From Cladochytrium replicatum (taxonomy: Eukaryota; Chytridiomycota; Chytridiomycetes; Cladochytriales; Cladochytriaceae), in the NCBI GenBank assembly GCA_025526935.1, contig JAHLKD010000034.1:310001-374000 (forward strand): 64,000 bases of DNA, given 5' to 3'. The position numbers and the translations under genes were made by a program. The notes beneath the pieces are model-generated. The model was given only the letters and a program-made list of their open reading frames with translations. It was not told the DNA's origin and did no database searches. Of this stretch, positions 1 through 11,072 are shown in pieces; the stretch's first letter is position 1; the number at the start of each line of letters is the position of its first letter.

Positions 1-25
1 ATAAAAACTTGGAATGGTCACTTAC

Positions 26-1306
26 CCCCAACTGCATCGCTCCAAGGTCCAGGCCAGTCGTAGGCGGTTGATCGAGGTTGAGCTGCTGTCCACTTCCTCT
101 GGTTTGGGGAGCCGGTGGTGCAACAGACTTGCTGGGCTCGAGTTGACTCAACATCGGGCTTGCACCAAAGTTCATGAACTGCGACTGGGCGAAAAACGAT
201 GGACTAGGTTTGTTCTGACCTGTCGAGTCGAATTCTGCCATGATATCAAAAGTGGAGGGCGTGGACTGGTTGATCGATAAAGGCTGCAGTGAATTCACAT
301 CGACGTTAGGACGTTGGCCAAACATACTTGAGTCGGAGCGATTCAAAGTTGTTGACGATTTTTCTTGTTGCTGCTGCGTAAGTTGTTCGCGCTGTGAGAA
401 CTCATACTGCTGCTGCTGAAGCTGTTGCTTCTGTCTCTCAAGCTGGCGCAGTTGATTCTGAATCTGCTCCTGCTGTTGCTGTATCTGCTGCTGCTGTCGA
501 TGGATCTGCTCGCTACGCTCGCTCTGAGGTTCTTCGATCGGTAGTTGCTCTTCCGTCTGTGATTTTGGGACTGTCGACGATGGTTCTGTTTGGTGTCCCA
601 CGGTTGGTTCTGATGTGACATTTTTGGATTGTGCAGTATTCGAGGCATCGATTCCCCGAGGTTTCGGTTGGGATGGCGATTGACTGTTGGGAAACCGTGC
701 TGCAAAAATGTCACCGGTTTGCTCGTGGGAAATTCTCGGCGGGTGTCGTTGTGGAGATTCTGGTCGAGATGATGTCGCTGGTCTTTTGGATGTTATTGAT
801 GGATCTGGGGACTGAGACTCTCGAGTCCGCTTTTGCGCTTGCGGAAGCAGAGATGGCTTGCTGGATTCGAAATTTGCATTTCTCGTCCCAACCAACGACA
901 TTCCCACATCCGCAGAGTCATACGACACGGATATCCGCCGGGAAGTTCGAAAGCTATTTTGTAGTGAGAGCGGCTGTGAAAGGGGAGTTGAATTCGGCGA
1001 TGCATGTGTCGAGTTTGGTGTGAAGGACGACTGGGCGTTTCCCATATTCGGGAAGAAGTCGAAAAAATCTGTGAAACCATTGGGAACCGCGGAGTAAGGA
1101 CCCGTGGGAGCCGGTAATGGAGATGGTGCGGATTGGAACGGATTTGGTATCGGTGTGTCCACCTCGTCGAAAAAGTCGTACCCGACGACCTCCTTGAAGT
1201 TTGACACTAGCGCCCCCATACTCCTCTCGAACTGAGTCGAGGATGGCGAAGGGACAATTGCTCCCATGGTTTCCGCATTTGGCGAAAGGAACGAAGATCC
1301 GTACAT
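26..1306 (-). CDS. Gln-rich low-complexity protein, first exon (3' part outside window)
   Basis: I do not recognise this protein. The minus-strand frame is open for 427 codons from an ATG at 1306 and ends at a good splice donor (GTAAGT, 25 down to 20), so the gene continues beyond the left edge. An in-frame TAG five codons upstream of the ATG supports this start. The N-terminal part is Ser/Pro rich with an aromatic-acidic patch (GYDFFDEVD, about residue 43). Residues about 255-315 are strongly Gln rich with heptad-like Leu/Ile spacing (IQNQLRQLERQKQQ), suggesting a coiled coil. The remainder is Ser, Pro, Asn and Gln rich. Such composition is common in fungal transcription and endocytic adaptor proteins, but no folded domain is visible. 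The opposite strand over this stretch only mirrors the Gln repeats. Confidence 0.7.
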
Positions 1307-2176
1307 TGAGCAGAGTTCCTACTGTGACGTGTGTTTTCTTCACCAGTTCCCTTGTGTTTCCATTCTGCGGTAGACAGTAATATGACCGAGCAATGAATCA
1401 TTTTATCGTCGGAAGTAAAAAGGTTTCGGTGAGTAAACATCTTTATATTATTTTCCATCATTGTAAAACGAAACGAAAGCACACAAGGTTCCGGGAAAAG
1501 GTTGATAGAGGACATATGTGACGGAGCATGGGCAGATGTAATGTGGAACATTCCTAACGTACCGGCGGCCAAAGCAAAGGTGAGTGTCGAATAACAACCA
1601 CCGCTGCCTGCCACCTGCGAGAGTTTTCTATCACACGTCACCACAACAAGGTAAACACGGGAGAAACCTGGCAGCAAAGTTTGCAATATTGCTTGCTATC
1701 ACAGGCTGTGTTTAATTGAAGTGATGAAGAAGTGATGAACCACCAACTTTGCAGGGCACAGGGTTGCAGCGGCGGACGGCAATTGGGAGCGGTGAGCGGC
1801 ACAGCGGCAACGGCAAGCAGATGGAGGAGGGTGGGTGGCAGTGAAAGGGAACGAAAAAGATTAGAAAAAAATTATGAAATTAATGGGAAATAGAGTGAAA
1901 CGCCGCCAAAGTGTTCAACTTACGGAGGTGTTCGTTTTGGTGAGGGGCCACACCAACACATCCAAAAATTGCTCAAGAAACATCGAGAATATTTTTGGAA
2001 TGTCAATGTAATTACATCTGCATGTTTTGGTCAAGAGTTGTTTGTTTCAAGGAGCGCACACTGCAACAAGCAAACCATTTTTCAAATTCCAACAATGGTG
2101 ACCTACCTCACCAATATCATGATGAAAAGCAAAGTCCAAAAGAGTTTGAAATGCAGATAGGAGCCACCTTTAGTGT
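1307..2176. other. Intergenic stretch, nothing supported
   Basis: About 870 bases lie between the Gln-rich gene's start and the transposase relic. Short open frames here have no recognisable motifs or splice context. The part nearest 1306 should hold the promoter and 5' leader of the Gln-rich gene. I see no clear TATA box. Confidence 0.5.
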
Positions 2177-3008
2177 TTAAGTGTCATTGTGCGACTGATC
2201 CTCAGCTGAATCATCCTCATCATCATCTGATTCTTCCTCGGTGGTTGGATTCAGAATAAATTCCTCCCAATTGTCATGCTAAGCATTGAAACCGGCACAT
2301 CAGCTTCCATGACAAGTTCTCCATGAATGACCGGCACGGTGGCGGCAGTTTCCAGATCTGATTCCAGAGATTCACTGGTTTCTTTGGCGATATTCCCCAC
2401 TCAAGTCCCGCCATGAGCAAAGCAATTCAAATCGGTCTATGGTTGAGTGCCAGCACTAGTGTTAGGTGGGAGGAGAACAGGTTTGATTGCTAAGAGTTCC
2501 AATTCTGGATGGCAAGGCGTGTTGTCAAGCAGGAGGGCAACTCCTCGACCTTTGGCGCCCATCTTTGCAATGAAGTTCTAGAGAAATTCCGCGAAAAGTG
2601 CTGTCATCCACGCCTATATGCTGGCCCTCCAGTAGACTTCGTTTGGCAGCGACTTTTGGAATGCCTGGGGCATCTGCCACTTTCCAATGACGAATGGATT
2701 GAACTTCTCCCCAAAGGCTGACGTAAGGCATACAGTGAGATGGTCCTTTGTAGCTTCCCTCCTTTTGCTTTCTCGCTGTCAATCACCAAGCTGCGTGTTG
2801 GCACGCCTTGCCAGAATAGCCCAGTTTCATCAACGTTCCAAATACTTTGGGATAGTACCCATCCAACACAAGCTTGAGCCTTTGCTTCAATTCCTTCACT
2901 ATTTTCTCGTCCATTTCAGCGCTTTTGCCAGAGAGAGACTTGAAGGAAATGTTGTGACGCTTTCAGAAAGCTTCAAGCCAGCCATTTGATGCCTTGAAGT
3001 GGGTCAAG
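2177..3008 (-). pseudogene. pogo/Tigger-type transposase relic, DDE half
   Basis: Translating the minus strand across frames gives the ordered landmarks of a Tigger/pogo (Tc1-mariner superfamily) transposase. These are the end of a CENP-B-type DNA-binding domain (HFKASNGWL near 3000), the first DDE block (ETGLFWQG near 2810), the NPFVIGKW block (near 2695), AWMTALFAEFL (near 2610), the second catalytic block (ALLLDN near 2520) and the PPNTSAGTQP block (near 2460). It ends in an acidic tail and TAA at 2177. The frame is interrupted by several stops (in the AWMT region, after FAEFL, and in place of the residue after GTQP) and by frameshifts, so it cannot encode an active enzyme. Its DNA-binding half lies next to it on the opposite strand. 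Confidence 0.85.
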
Positions 3009-3059
3009 TTGAGGATGATTCCGAATCGACCTTTTGCACCTACTCTGCGAAATGTCCCT

Positions 3060-3456
3060 CACATTGAACATGCCACCGAAGCACACCTACACCTAATCAA
3101 GCTTGGCGAAGCAAAATCATGGTCCCATGAAGAGCTGGACAAGGGAAAATCAATTCAAGAGGTCGCCAGCAAGTTCAGAGTCGCCTCAGGCACTGTTTTT
3201 GGATGGAAGAAAGACAAGGAGAAAATTTGCCAACGTGCTATCAGCAATGAGTCCGCTGACTCAACTGCGACCCGCTAGAGTGAAAGGCAATCCCAAAGTG
3301 CTCGACGAACGTCTCTTTCCCTGGTTTTCTGCTGAACAGGGTAGAAATGTGCCAATCTCTGGGTCATTGATCAAAGGTGACAATTTCTTATTTTGCGTTG
3401 TTCATGGGAAGGGCGCAGACTCGGAAGATCGCTCGACGACTCACCCCGAAAATTAA
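3060..3456 (+). pseudogene. pogo/Tigger-type transposase relic, helix-turn-helix half (inverted)
   Basis: The plus strand encodes a psq-type helix-turn-helix (DKGKSIQEVASKFRVASG, then WKKDKEKI, about 3145-3225). After a frame change comes the first part of a CENP-B-type HTH (LFPWFSAEQGRNVPISG, about 3312-3362). In pogo/Tigger transposases these parts directly precede the DDE domain on the same strand. Here they point away from the DDE half at 2177-3008, so the element seems to have been broken and inverted near 3000-3060. There is at least one frameshift, and the link to the catalytic half is lost. Confidence 0.75.
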
Positions 3457-3901
3457 CGAAGTCCGTCAAAACCCAAACGAGCGGCCGTTCACCAACTGAT
3501 TTCACCCCTCTCCACAACTCCAACTAGCTGAGGAGCGCGGAAGGGGTTTTTCGAACTCCTCAGTTCTCGCCGTCGCTGAGCAAGATGAACTACTCCGTTG
3601 CATTTTATTCATCACTTAGTTGCCGGGGTTAAATTCTGCCAGGACTAGTTGATACCATGGTCGCAGCGCAGGTCCTCAAAAATTCCAAGCCCCGAACACC
3701 GAACAGCACCGCGTGCTGTGGTCGGTGGACCGGTGACCGGTCTGAAGAAATCCCTGGTAGTGCTCCCAGAGTTACAAACTGCTATCTTTTTGCCATTCCC
3801 TGTACTAAAAGCCAATTGCTTCCATCGTATATCGTATGTGCCATACTGTTAGTTTCTTATGCTGCATCTTGCCCCCAACATTTAGTTGAACTATTGAATA
3901 A
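3457..3901. other. Intergenic stretch
   Basis: No gene is supported. An 8-base inverted repeat (CTGAGGAG ... CTCCTCAG, about 3528-3564) could form a hairpin but has no clear context. The right end is the 3' flank of the F-box-like gene. Confidence 0.4.
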
Positions 3902-4660
3902 TCATACATATTTCACTCGTTTTATGGTTGACTTTGGTGGATACTGCCCCATATCAACCACCATTGAACAAATCGTGACTTGCTCGTCTGCTTGTTCCAA
4001 CACATGCACACCAAACTGCGTGTCTGTCAACCCGTCTTTTGCAAATAGCTTTGTCCCCACCCTCCTCCCCGCAACAACGAGGTCAAACCCGTCTCCTGAA
4101 ACCGATACATCCAATCCCACCCCATGTCGCTTCTGAATAGCTCGATTCCTCGGTTTGTACAGCTCCAAAAAGAAACGCTTCTCTTCCTCCCCTTGCAAGC
4201 GCACGATGCAGAAATCCTCAATGGACATATTGTACCACGGCGCACCGAGCGCGTTCTGTAGGACCAATTGGCGCGCTACGGAGGGGATGGAAGATGCGGG
4301 GTAGTAGATGTCATTGATGGAGAAGACCGTGTTGTCAGTGAGCAGGAAGTAAGACTTGGAGCGTAAGAAGCCGGTTGCGGTGGAGAGTTTGAGCTGCCAG
4401 TCGGGCTCGTAGAGGGGGATACGGTTGGGATCTGAGGCCTCGATGGTGAGATTGATTCGTTCTAGTTCAGAGGCGATGAATGTGGAGACAGGAGTGGTGT
4501 GTTGGAGAGGGTTGACAAGGTTCAAGACTGTGGAGTGGAAGAACTTGTTTACGAGGAGGAGGTGGAATGCATTGTGTCGGAGAACCCCGAAACGGGTGAT
4601 CTGTTCACAAAGTTCGTTGGGAAGTGCAGATGTGCTCATTCTGGGTATGAAAATTTTCAA
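3902..4660 (-). CDS. F-box-like protein, 252 aa
   Basis: This is an uninterrupted single-exon frame. Near the N-terminus the pattern LPNELCEQITRFGVL followed by a hydrophobic helix (HLLLVNKFF) resembles an F-box, the segment by which substrate receptors bind SKP1 in SCF ubiquitin ligases. The rest has no recognised repeat or domain. The ATG eight codons in, directly before STSALPNELC, is the likelier start because F-boxes usually sit close to the N-terminus. The last ~20 residues (ending STIKRVKYV) recur just upstream in a damaged duplicate at 4729, so this locus has been partly duplicated. The F-box assignment is by pattern only; no leucine-rich or WD repeats support it. Confidence 0.55.
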   Translation of the reverse strand: MKIFIPRMSTSALPNELCEQITRFGVLRHNAFHLLLVNKFFHSTVLNLVNPLQHTTPVSTFIASELERINLTIEASDPNRIPLYEPDWQLKLSTATGFLRSKSYFLLTDNTVFSINDIYYPASSIPSVARQLVLQNALGAPWYNMSIEDFCIVRLQGEEEKRFFLELYKPRNRAIQKRHGVGLDVSVSGDGFDLVVAGRRVGTKLFAKDGLTDTQFGVHVLEQADEQVTICSMVVDMGQYPPKSTIKRVKYV

Positions 4661-4728
4661 ATAGTAATCAACTCAATGTCTCAACATTTCAAGGTCAAGA
4701 GTAAGTAATTCATAGCTTTAGCGTGTTC

Positions 4729-5040
4729 TCACATATATCCCACTCGCTTTACGGCCAACGTTGGTGCATACTGTCCCATATCCAGCCTGCAAAGCGAGGA
4801 GACGAGCCCAATACTACAATGAAGTACTTCACTGCGTATTTCGTGATTTTTTGGTCCATATCTCGTTCTTATCTTCCAATCACAGAAATGTATGTTCCGC
4901 CACAAGAACAAGATCACTCCATGTGGAATCTTTCGATGCAAAATCTATGTTTTCTGTGCTGGAGTAAACCAGACCACCCCGATGCAGTATGGGAACTCGA
5001 ACCCGCCTACCCTTGGCATTGACTGTCCAGTTGACATCAG
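4729..5040 (-). pseudogene. Duplicated tail of the F-box-like gene, degraded
   Basis: The end of this segment (RLDMGQYAPTLAVKRVGYM, stop at 4729) matches the end of the neighbouring F-box-like protein (VDMGQYPPKSTIKRVKYV). Bases 4729-4790 are clearly similar to 3902-3963. Further upstream the similarity fades and no continuous frame reaches an F-box. I read it as a 3' fragment left by tandem duplication. Confidence 0.6.
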
Positions 5041-5076
5041 GTCACTCAAGATGGTGTGGATATTTGCACGCGAATA

Positions 5077-5870
5077 GTCGCTTGAAAATCTTCTGGGTGG
5101 TGCTTCCGAGTTTGTCTATCTGATAGAGTGTTGTTAGCTCACCTTCGACAACACTTTGGCCACGATCTCTTTTTCAGTCCGCAGGGTAGTGGTAAAGCAC
5201 TCCCTTCCCACTCGAGTCCATCTGCCCTTCCCCAATTCTGGCTGGGTGAAAACTTCTTCCCACTTCCCGGTCCTGTAATGTGGAACGTCGTTATCGTGCT
5301 GAGCATAGATATCCCTGAGCTTCTGCACCCACGGCGCGTTCCCAGTCGGGTGATCGAGCTTCCAAATCAACACCAAAATCCCACCCTTCTCCAACAGTCG
5401 ACCAGCTTCATAGGTGTGTCGACCGCCTTGTTGAACTGAAGTGCTCCTTGGTGGATTGACATGTTTCTGGTGAATGGGATGTGGTGCAGACGGAGTGAGG
5501 ATACGGTATTTGAGTTCGTTGCGGTTAGGCTACACGCGATTCCACGCGAAGTTCCCAAGTTCCGTCGTCGTGTGAAAGTACCGATCGGAGATTTGATCTG
5601 AACGAATTTTCATCAGGAGCACCCCAACATAGTTACCTCAAGACACATGACGGTTGGACACGCCTTCCTTCTCGGCGGTCGCGCAACGTCACACCAATTC
5701 TCTCAACTCATCTATATCGAAAATTTCGGCTACCTTGCTCTCCCGCTCTTGGAAGATCACGCTAAACGACTGGGGAATGCTGTGAGCGATCACCTTTTGG
5801 TAAAGGATTTGAGACCCTCGCGGGCGAGCCCGTGCGTAAATCTTGGCAGATCAGCTTGCGGGCTGGTACC
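5077..5870 (-). pseudogene. SAM-dependent methyltransferase (type 11-like) relic
   Basis: The minus strand carries the C-terminal half of a class I methyltransferase in one frame: EKGGILVLIWKLDH (about 5394-5350), then VQKLRDIYAQHDND, YRTGKWEEVF and KEIVAKVLSK. A small intron (about 5140-5118, GTGAGC...CAG) precedes the final residues. Upstream, the segment before the Gly-rich turn is in another frame. The N-terminal part shows only a plausible fragment (YARARPRGSQILYQKVI about 5840-5790) with stops between. The SAM-binding GxGxG motif is not found, so this is most likely a frameshifted, non-functional copy. The substrate is unknown. Confidence 0.6.
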
Positions 5871-5994
5871 GCGTCGCGTTCGTTTTTTCTTCTTTGCTGG
5901 CCGGTTGCGGGAGAAACAGTCAAGGCACCTAGCAGCAAAGAAAAAGAGTAGCTGACACCTTTGCTGGCGGCAATGGATGGATCGCTCACATACA

Positions 5995-6350
5995 TTTTCG
6001 CCACTCATACATTGAGAACAATATCAGCGGATTCGGTGAGAATACCCTAAAGGGGCTCTCAAGAACATTGCCTTGCAAGAACGAAATGCTCTCTTCTGGG
6101 ATGTCTTTGAAAGTCTCGGCCCACTGCCTTTGAGATAAATCAAAGTCAAACAATATCGACGTCGATTATGGTCAATGGTAAAACGAACAACGCCAAAGTA
6201 TTCCCGTTTGGAAAGTCACGGTGCATCTCGGCAAGCCATACTCCTGTTTCGCATCTTGGTGAATGAATGTCAGTGTGACAGTTTCCACTTGCTGTTTTAC
6301 CCAATGTCAAGGACTGTGAGACCTTCTTCGAGCAATCTTTTTGTAAGACC
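5995..6350 (-). pseudogene. Second SAM-dependent methyltransferase relic
   Basis: Frame-hopping on the minus strand gives, in the right order, pieces of a fungal-type SAM methyltransferase. They are KRLLEEGLTVLDIG (motif I start, about 6345-6300), GVWLAEMHRDFPN (about 6240-6205), then DFDLSQRQWAETFKDIPEES and FLQGNVLESP (about 6155-6060), and TESADIVLNV (about 6035). The LDIG/G.WLAEM/DFPN/FxxGNVLE series is typical of methyltransferases that act on small molecules or secondary metabolites. Several frameshifts separate the pieces, so no enzyme can be made. This family differs from the relic at 5077-5870, which has the IWxLDH-type C-terminal half. Confidence 0.5.
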
Positions 6351-6682
6351 GGAATAGTTGGCTAATCCGAAAGGTCATCTGTGTATGTTTGATCTGGCAC
6401 GGAAAAGTTTGCCAGGTTCATTTCAATGTAAAACTAATGGGTGTTCAGAGGGGTTCTACAGTTGCAAAAGCTGTGTATGCTTGGCGAGTGTTCAAACAAG
6501 GCAGGTGATCATTTTAATGAGGTGTTCACTTTGGCAGGTTTCACCGTAAAAGGACCACACAGAAACAAGAGGCTGTCTACTACTTACCAAATTTTAAAAA
6601 AATACAAAAAAAACAAAACAAATGCAATTTTGATCAACCAGCCATTTTCCACACGTGACTTTTTCAACCCTTCTGAATCAGA
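6351..6682. other. 5' flank of GAR1
   Basis: This AT-rich stretch includes A-rich runs (about 6594-6620) directly upstream of the GAR1 start and must contain its promoter. No gene is supported. Confidence 0.4.
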
Positions 6683-7548
6683 ATGTCATTCAGAGGAAGA
6701 GGAGGAGGTGGTGGATTTGGACGAGGCGGCGCACGCGGTGGAGGAGGTGGCTTCGGAGGCAGTCGTGGAGGCGGACGGGGCGGTGGACGTGGTGGATTCG
6801 GTGGCGGCGGTGCAGGATTCCAACAAGGTCCCCCCGATACGGTCGTTGGTACGTTCGGATCACACCTGAATGAGCCGTGATATGCTCTTGTGAAAGCGAT
6901 TTCTTATCACTATTCATGGATGCAAAATTCGCGGGTCGTTTCTCCGTTTATTAACTTCCTTTTTCGAATAGCGATGGGACAATTCATGCATGGCTGTGAA
7001 GGCGAGATGGTCTGCAAGTCTATTAACCCCAAAATTCCGTATTTCAATGCGCCCATCTACACAGAAGCAAAGAAGCAGATTGGAAAAGTCGAGGAGATTC
7101 TAGGGCCAATCAACGAGGTGTACTTTACAGTAAAGCTGATGGACGGGTTTGCAGTGACCAGCTTCAAAGCAGCTGATAAAGTGTACATTGGACCCGACAA
7201 GTTGCTTCCGCTCGAACGCTTCCTTCCCAAACCAAAGTCGGCGTTTAAACGTATGTCCGGCCTTATGAATATTTTCTTGTTTTTTGGTTTATGTTTACTT
7301 TTCCAGCGGACAACCCACGAGGGCGACAAGGGCTGGTAGAAAAGAAACGTGGTGGTGGCGCTGGTGGATTTAGAGGTGGCCGCGGAGGTGGACGCGGAGG
7401 AGGATTCGGTGGTCGCGGAGGAGCAGGAGGTCGAGGCGGTGGGTTTGGCGGAAGAGGCGGAGGATTCGGTGGACGCGGTGGTGGTGGTGGCCGTGGAGGA
7501 AGTGGAGGTTTCCGCGGTGCACCAAGAGGTCGCGGTCGGGGAAGTTAA
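6683..7548 (+). CDS. GAR1: H/ACA snoRNP subunit GAR1
   Basis: GAR1 is a core protein of H/ACA small nucleolar RNPs, which pseudouridylate rRNA in the nucleolus. Three exons (6683-6848, 6972-7250, 7307-7548) join in frame into 228 residues; both introns are GT-AG and the second is 56 bases. The layout is the family's: an N-terminal Arg-Gly-Gly domain (residues 4-45), the central Gar1 fold ([62 protein letters not shown]), and a C-terminal GGR-rich domain (about 165-228). The RGG regions normally bind RNA and are Arg-methylated. The exon 1/2 join restores an Ala codon between VV and MGQF. The gene converges with the E2 gene downstream. The Ser/Thr-rich minus-strand frame here is its antisense shadow. 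Confidence 0.97.
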
Positions 7549-7783
7549 AGAATCGTGCGCACACATGCACAAATCATATTTTTCTTCCACTCGTCTCTTT
7601 CTCGTGTTATTTATGCCAAAAGCATCCCGTTTCACATGCATAATTCAAGTTTTTCGGATGGTGAACCCCGAAAAAGACTATCGACTATCAGGCTGAATTG
7701 TCACAAGTATACACATTACCAAAAGAAAAAACATCTCGTCCGAATAATTAATGCATCAACAATAAAGTCCGAGAACATGAACA

Positions 7784-8358
<575 letters not shown>

Positions 8359-8586
8359 TTTGAAATGAAATGATTGACGAGTGGTTGCAGTGGCTTTGAC
8401 ACAGACTCAGTCAACATAAACTTTCTCAAGTGAGTTGAACGAACACTTTGTGTTGATCGTTATCTTCTTTTTTTTGACATTTGCAAAATCAGTACATTCC
8501 GCCCTTCTTCTATTTCCTTGCCCTAAGGTATATATCACCATGCTTAGGTGAACTGGCCGGTGGCCTCTCTGGGGGTTGTTCACTTT

Positions 8587-10789
8587 TCAATCGACTCGAA
8601 AAAGAAGGCCACCGAAATCATAATGGGCACAGCTGTATAAGATTCCGATCAGCTCATCAGAATCTGGAAACTGCATATGCTTTTTTCCAGAGAATATCAG
8701 CCAGCCTTCAAGGAAGAACCTTTTCCTGAGAAATTTGACGTCGAGAACACACTTTAACTTACCAGATTCGTGGTGTTTGTCCAAACCCTTTCATGAAAGC
8801 ACCGAACTTGCTCCCCTCCTTTTCAAAGAAAGTTTCGGTCCATTCATCGGAATCGGTCACAAAACTACTCGGCGAGCATTTGTCGAAGAAAGTGTGCGTA
8901 AAGTTTTCGTCCACAGCATCCGCATCCAAGACAAACATGTATTTCCTCCAGTATGGGCTGGCGTGGCCATCGACGCGAGTATCGGGGGGTATGTCCGTGC
9001 GTATTCGGTAGTTCAACTCTTCTAGGAGGTATTTTGCTGCGTCGGATTCGGAAACAGATTGCGTGCGACCCCAGTCATGCATGAAAAGAATGAGCTAATG
9101 AACATTTGAATTAGTCTCCTTTCCCCATAATCATACTTATCAATCTGTCGCACTTCTGAGTCTGAATGGGAATTCAATCTTCCGAGTTCGCTGCAAACAA
9201 GTGACACTCGACAAGTTCGAGTGGATCATAGTTCTCGTGGCAAACAATCCTTCTTAAAAGTATAGGAATCAAGCCTTGTGCAAGGTGGAAACATCCCATC
9301 ACGTACCATCCAATATGACGTCCTTGTATTTCGGTTGTTTCATCGAGCATGTACGCACGTCGCACTTTCCATGATCCGTTGCGTGCTGCACAGCGGTACT
9401 TCATCTCATGCAAGAGGAAGGTTCCATCAGGTAAGAAAATATCCTGAGGTGCCCGACTGCCATCGTGTAACCCTTCCGTCGAAAAACCTTTTACATTACT
9501 ACCGACAAGTCTGCCCCTCTGAGAACACACTGAAATTGGCCCCACACTATTTCCCCTGAACTGACTACAAACGTGCGATCATAATTCTTCTCTTCTTTAA
9601 AAGATGAAGACAAGGTAACCGTGGTGATGGTGGCCGCCGGATATCGAGATGACGGGTCCACTTCCACAGAGAAGAACTTCCGGTGAGTCTCTTGTTTATT
9701 CTCTTTCAGCGATGAAGTTGAGGTACTTTCGCTGGTCGGTAATCTCGCTCTCCATTCCTCCCAGGAGTGCAATCGAAGCACATCGCGCTCTTTCTCTGTA
9801 AGCAGTTTCCACAGTCTATCTCTAGCCTCCGACGTTGCCGTCAACGATCTGAGGAACCCTTGTGGTCCACACTCAATAGCCTTCCGCTGAGTAGAACTGA
9901 GAGGCAGACGGTTCTTCAGTTTCGCTGCTATGCCATCAATGTCGAGGTTAGAACGAAGCATCTGTGCATCATGCACAGCTTTGGAGTCCCGCAGTGTGAG
10001 GTACGTTCCATACCAAGCACGAATGGATTCAGGATCAGCCAAACGTTTTCGACAATCACCATTCTCGTGCGGCAGGTCACTTCCATCGTTAACGAACACA
10101 TCTGAAGTCTCCACGAGGGCAATGTCCTCGTGAACCAGGCCAAGGGCTTCAGACGTCAATGCTCTAAACTCGGCCACCTCCTGTTCATATTCCACAGAAG
10201 GTTGGGAAGGCGGATGCGAAATGAGATATGTCAATCGTCCACGGTGCCAAATGTAGCACCACAGCCTTTCTAAGATTTCGCCTTTGATAAGGCACCGCCG
10301 GTGATCTTCAAGAGTGCGGATCTCCACGTCGACGGTGAGAATGTCATTGGAAAGCTCAATCGTACCGATGATCTTGTCAAACAATTTATGAATGTAACAC
10401 AGTTGCTCTGAAATGTGTGGGAAGGGATAGCAAACTTCTCCGAGAAGATTCTCCATGTCTCCAAACCTAGTGGATTTGTCCAGGTACAGAGTTAGAGTAG
10501 GCTCTTTTTGGAGAGGAAAGCTGGGCTGCTCCATATAATCCCAGCGCTCCCCGGCTCGGCTTCGTTCAAAATTCTGTTTGCGTATTCTGAGCAATTCTGC
10601 ATCATGCAAGGGCTTTTTGAGCTTGTATTCCTCCCATAAAGCAATAAAATCACCACCAAGATACTGATTGAGCAACTCGCAGGTGGCAGGAGTGAGTGCA
10701 AACACCACGCAAGCATTGTGTGACTCATTCATCAGTTTAACAGGACCGCCACAAATTTTCAGGGCAAGCAAAGTTGGAGTTGGATCCAT
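8587..10789 (-). CDS. Tandem unknown family, copy A (largely intact, possibly decaying)
   Basis: I do not recognise the family. The first exon is open for about 430 codons from 10789. It contains a possible beta-grasp-like segment (EPTLTLYLDKSTRFGDMENL ... LTVDVEI), an acidic helical part (HEDIALVETSDVFV) and a Trp-rich block ending in VVSSGEIVWGQFQCVLRG. Later exons carry YRCAARNGSWKVRRAYML, CHENYDPLEL, HASPYWRKYMFVLD and a terminal block (FPDSDELIG ... FRVD, stop at 8587). An intron of about 57 bases follows the GW codon pair near 9310. Copies B and C downstream share these blocks. Two places look damaged: the frame near 9505, unless a ~46-59-base intron starts there, and near 9200, where one base is missing compared with copy B. 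Function unknown. Confidence 0.5.
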
Positions 10790-11072
10790 TCAAACCAGAC
10801 TGTATCGAAGTAAAGTGAGCCAATATATTTAGCTCATCATAATTGTACGTTCTTGAAACAATCGACATGATGTCCAAGACGAACGTGTATCCCTGCATCG
10901 AGAAACCAAAGTCTTATCTACATCAAAATGTTCCTCGAGAGAATTAAGTAAGGAAGATTTTGAAAATCGGGAGCCATTGCTGCGACTAATTATTGCATTG
11001 TCAGTCACCATGGCGAAGAAAAAACAAAATACGCTTCAAGAACGGCATTTGTGAAGGAGAGCGTATCCGTAC

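Noticed and set aside
7057-7641. Ser/Thr-rich 194-codon minus-strand frame
   Set aside because: Antisense shadow of GAR1's Gly/Arg-rich exons 2-3.
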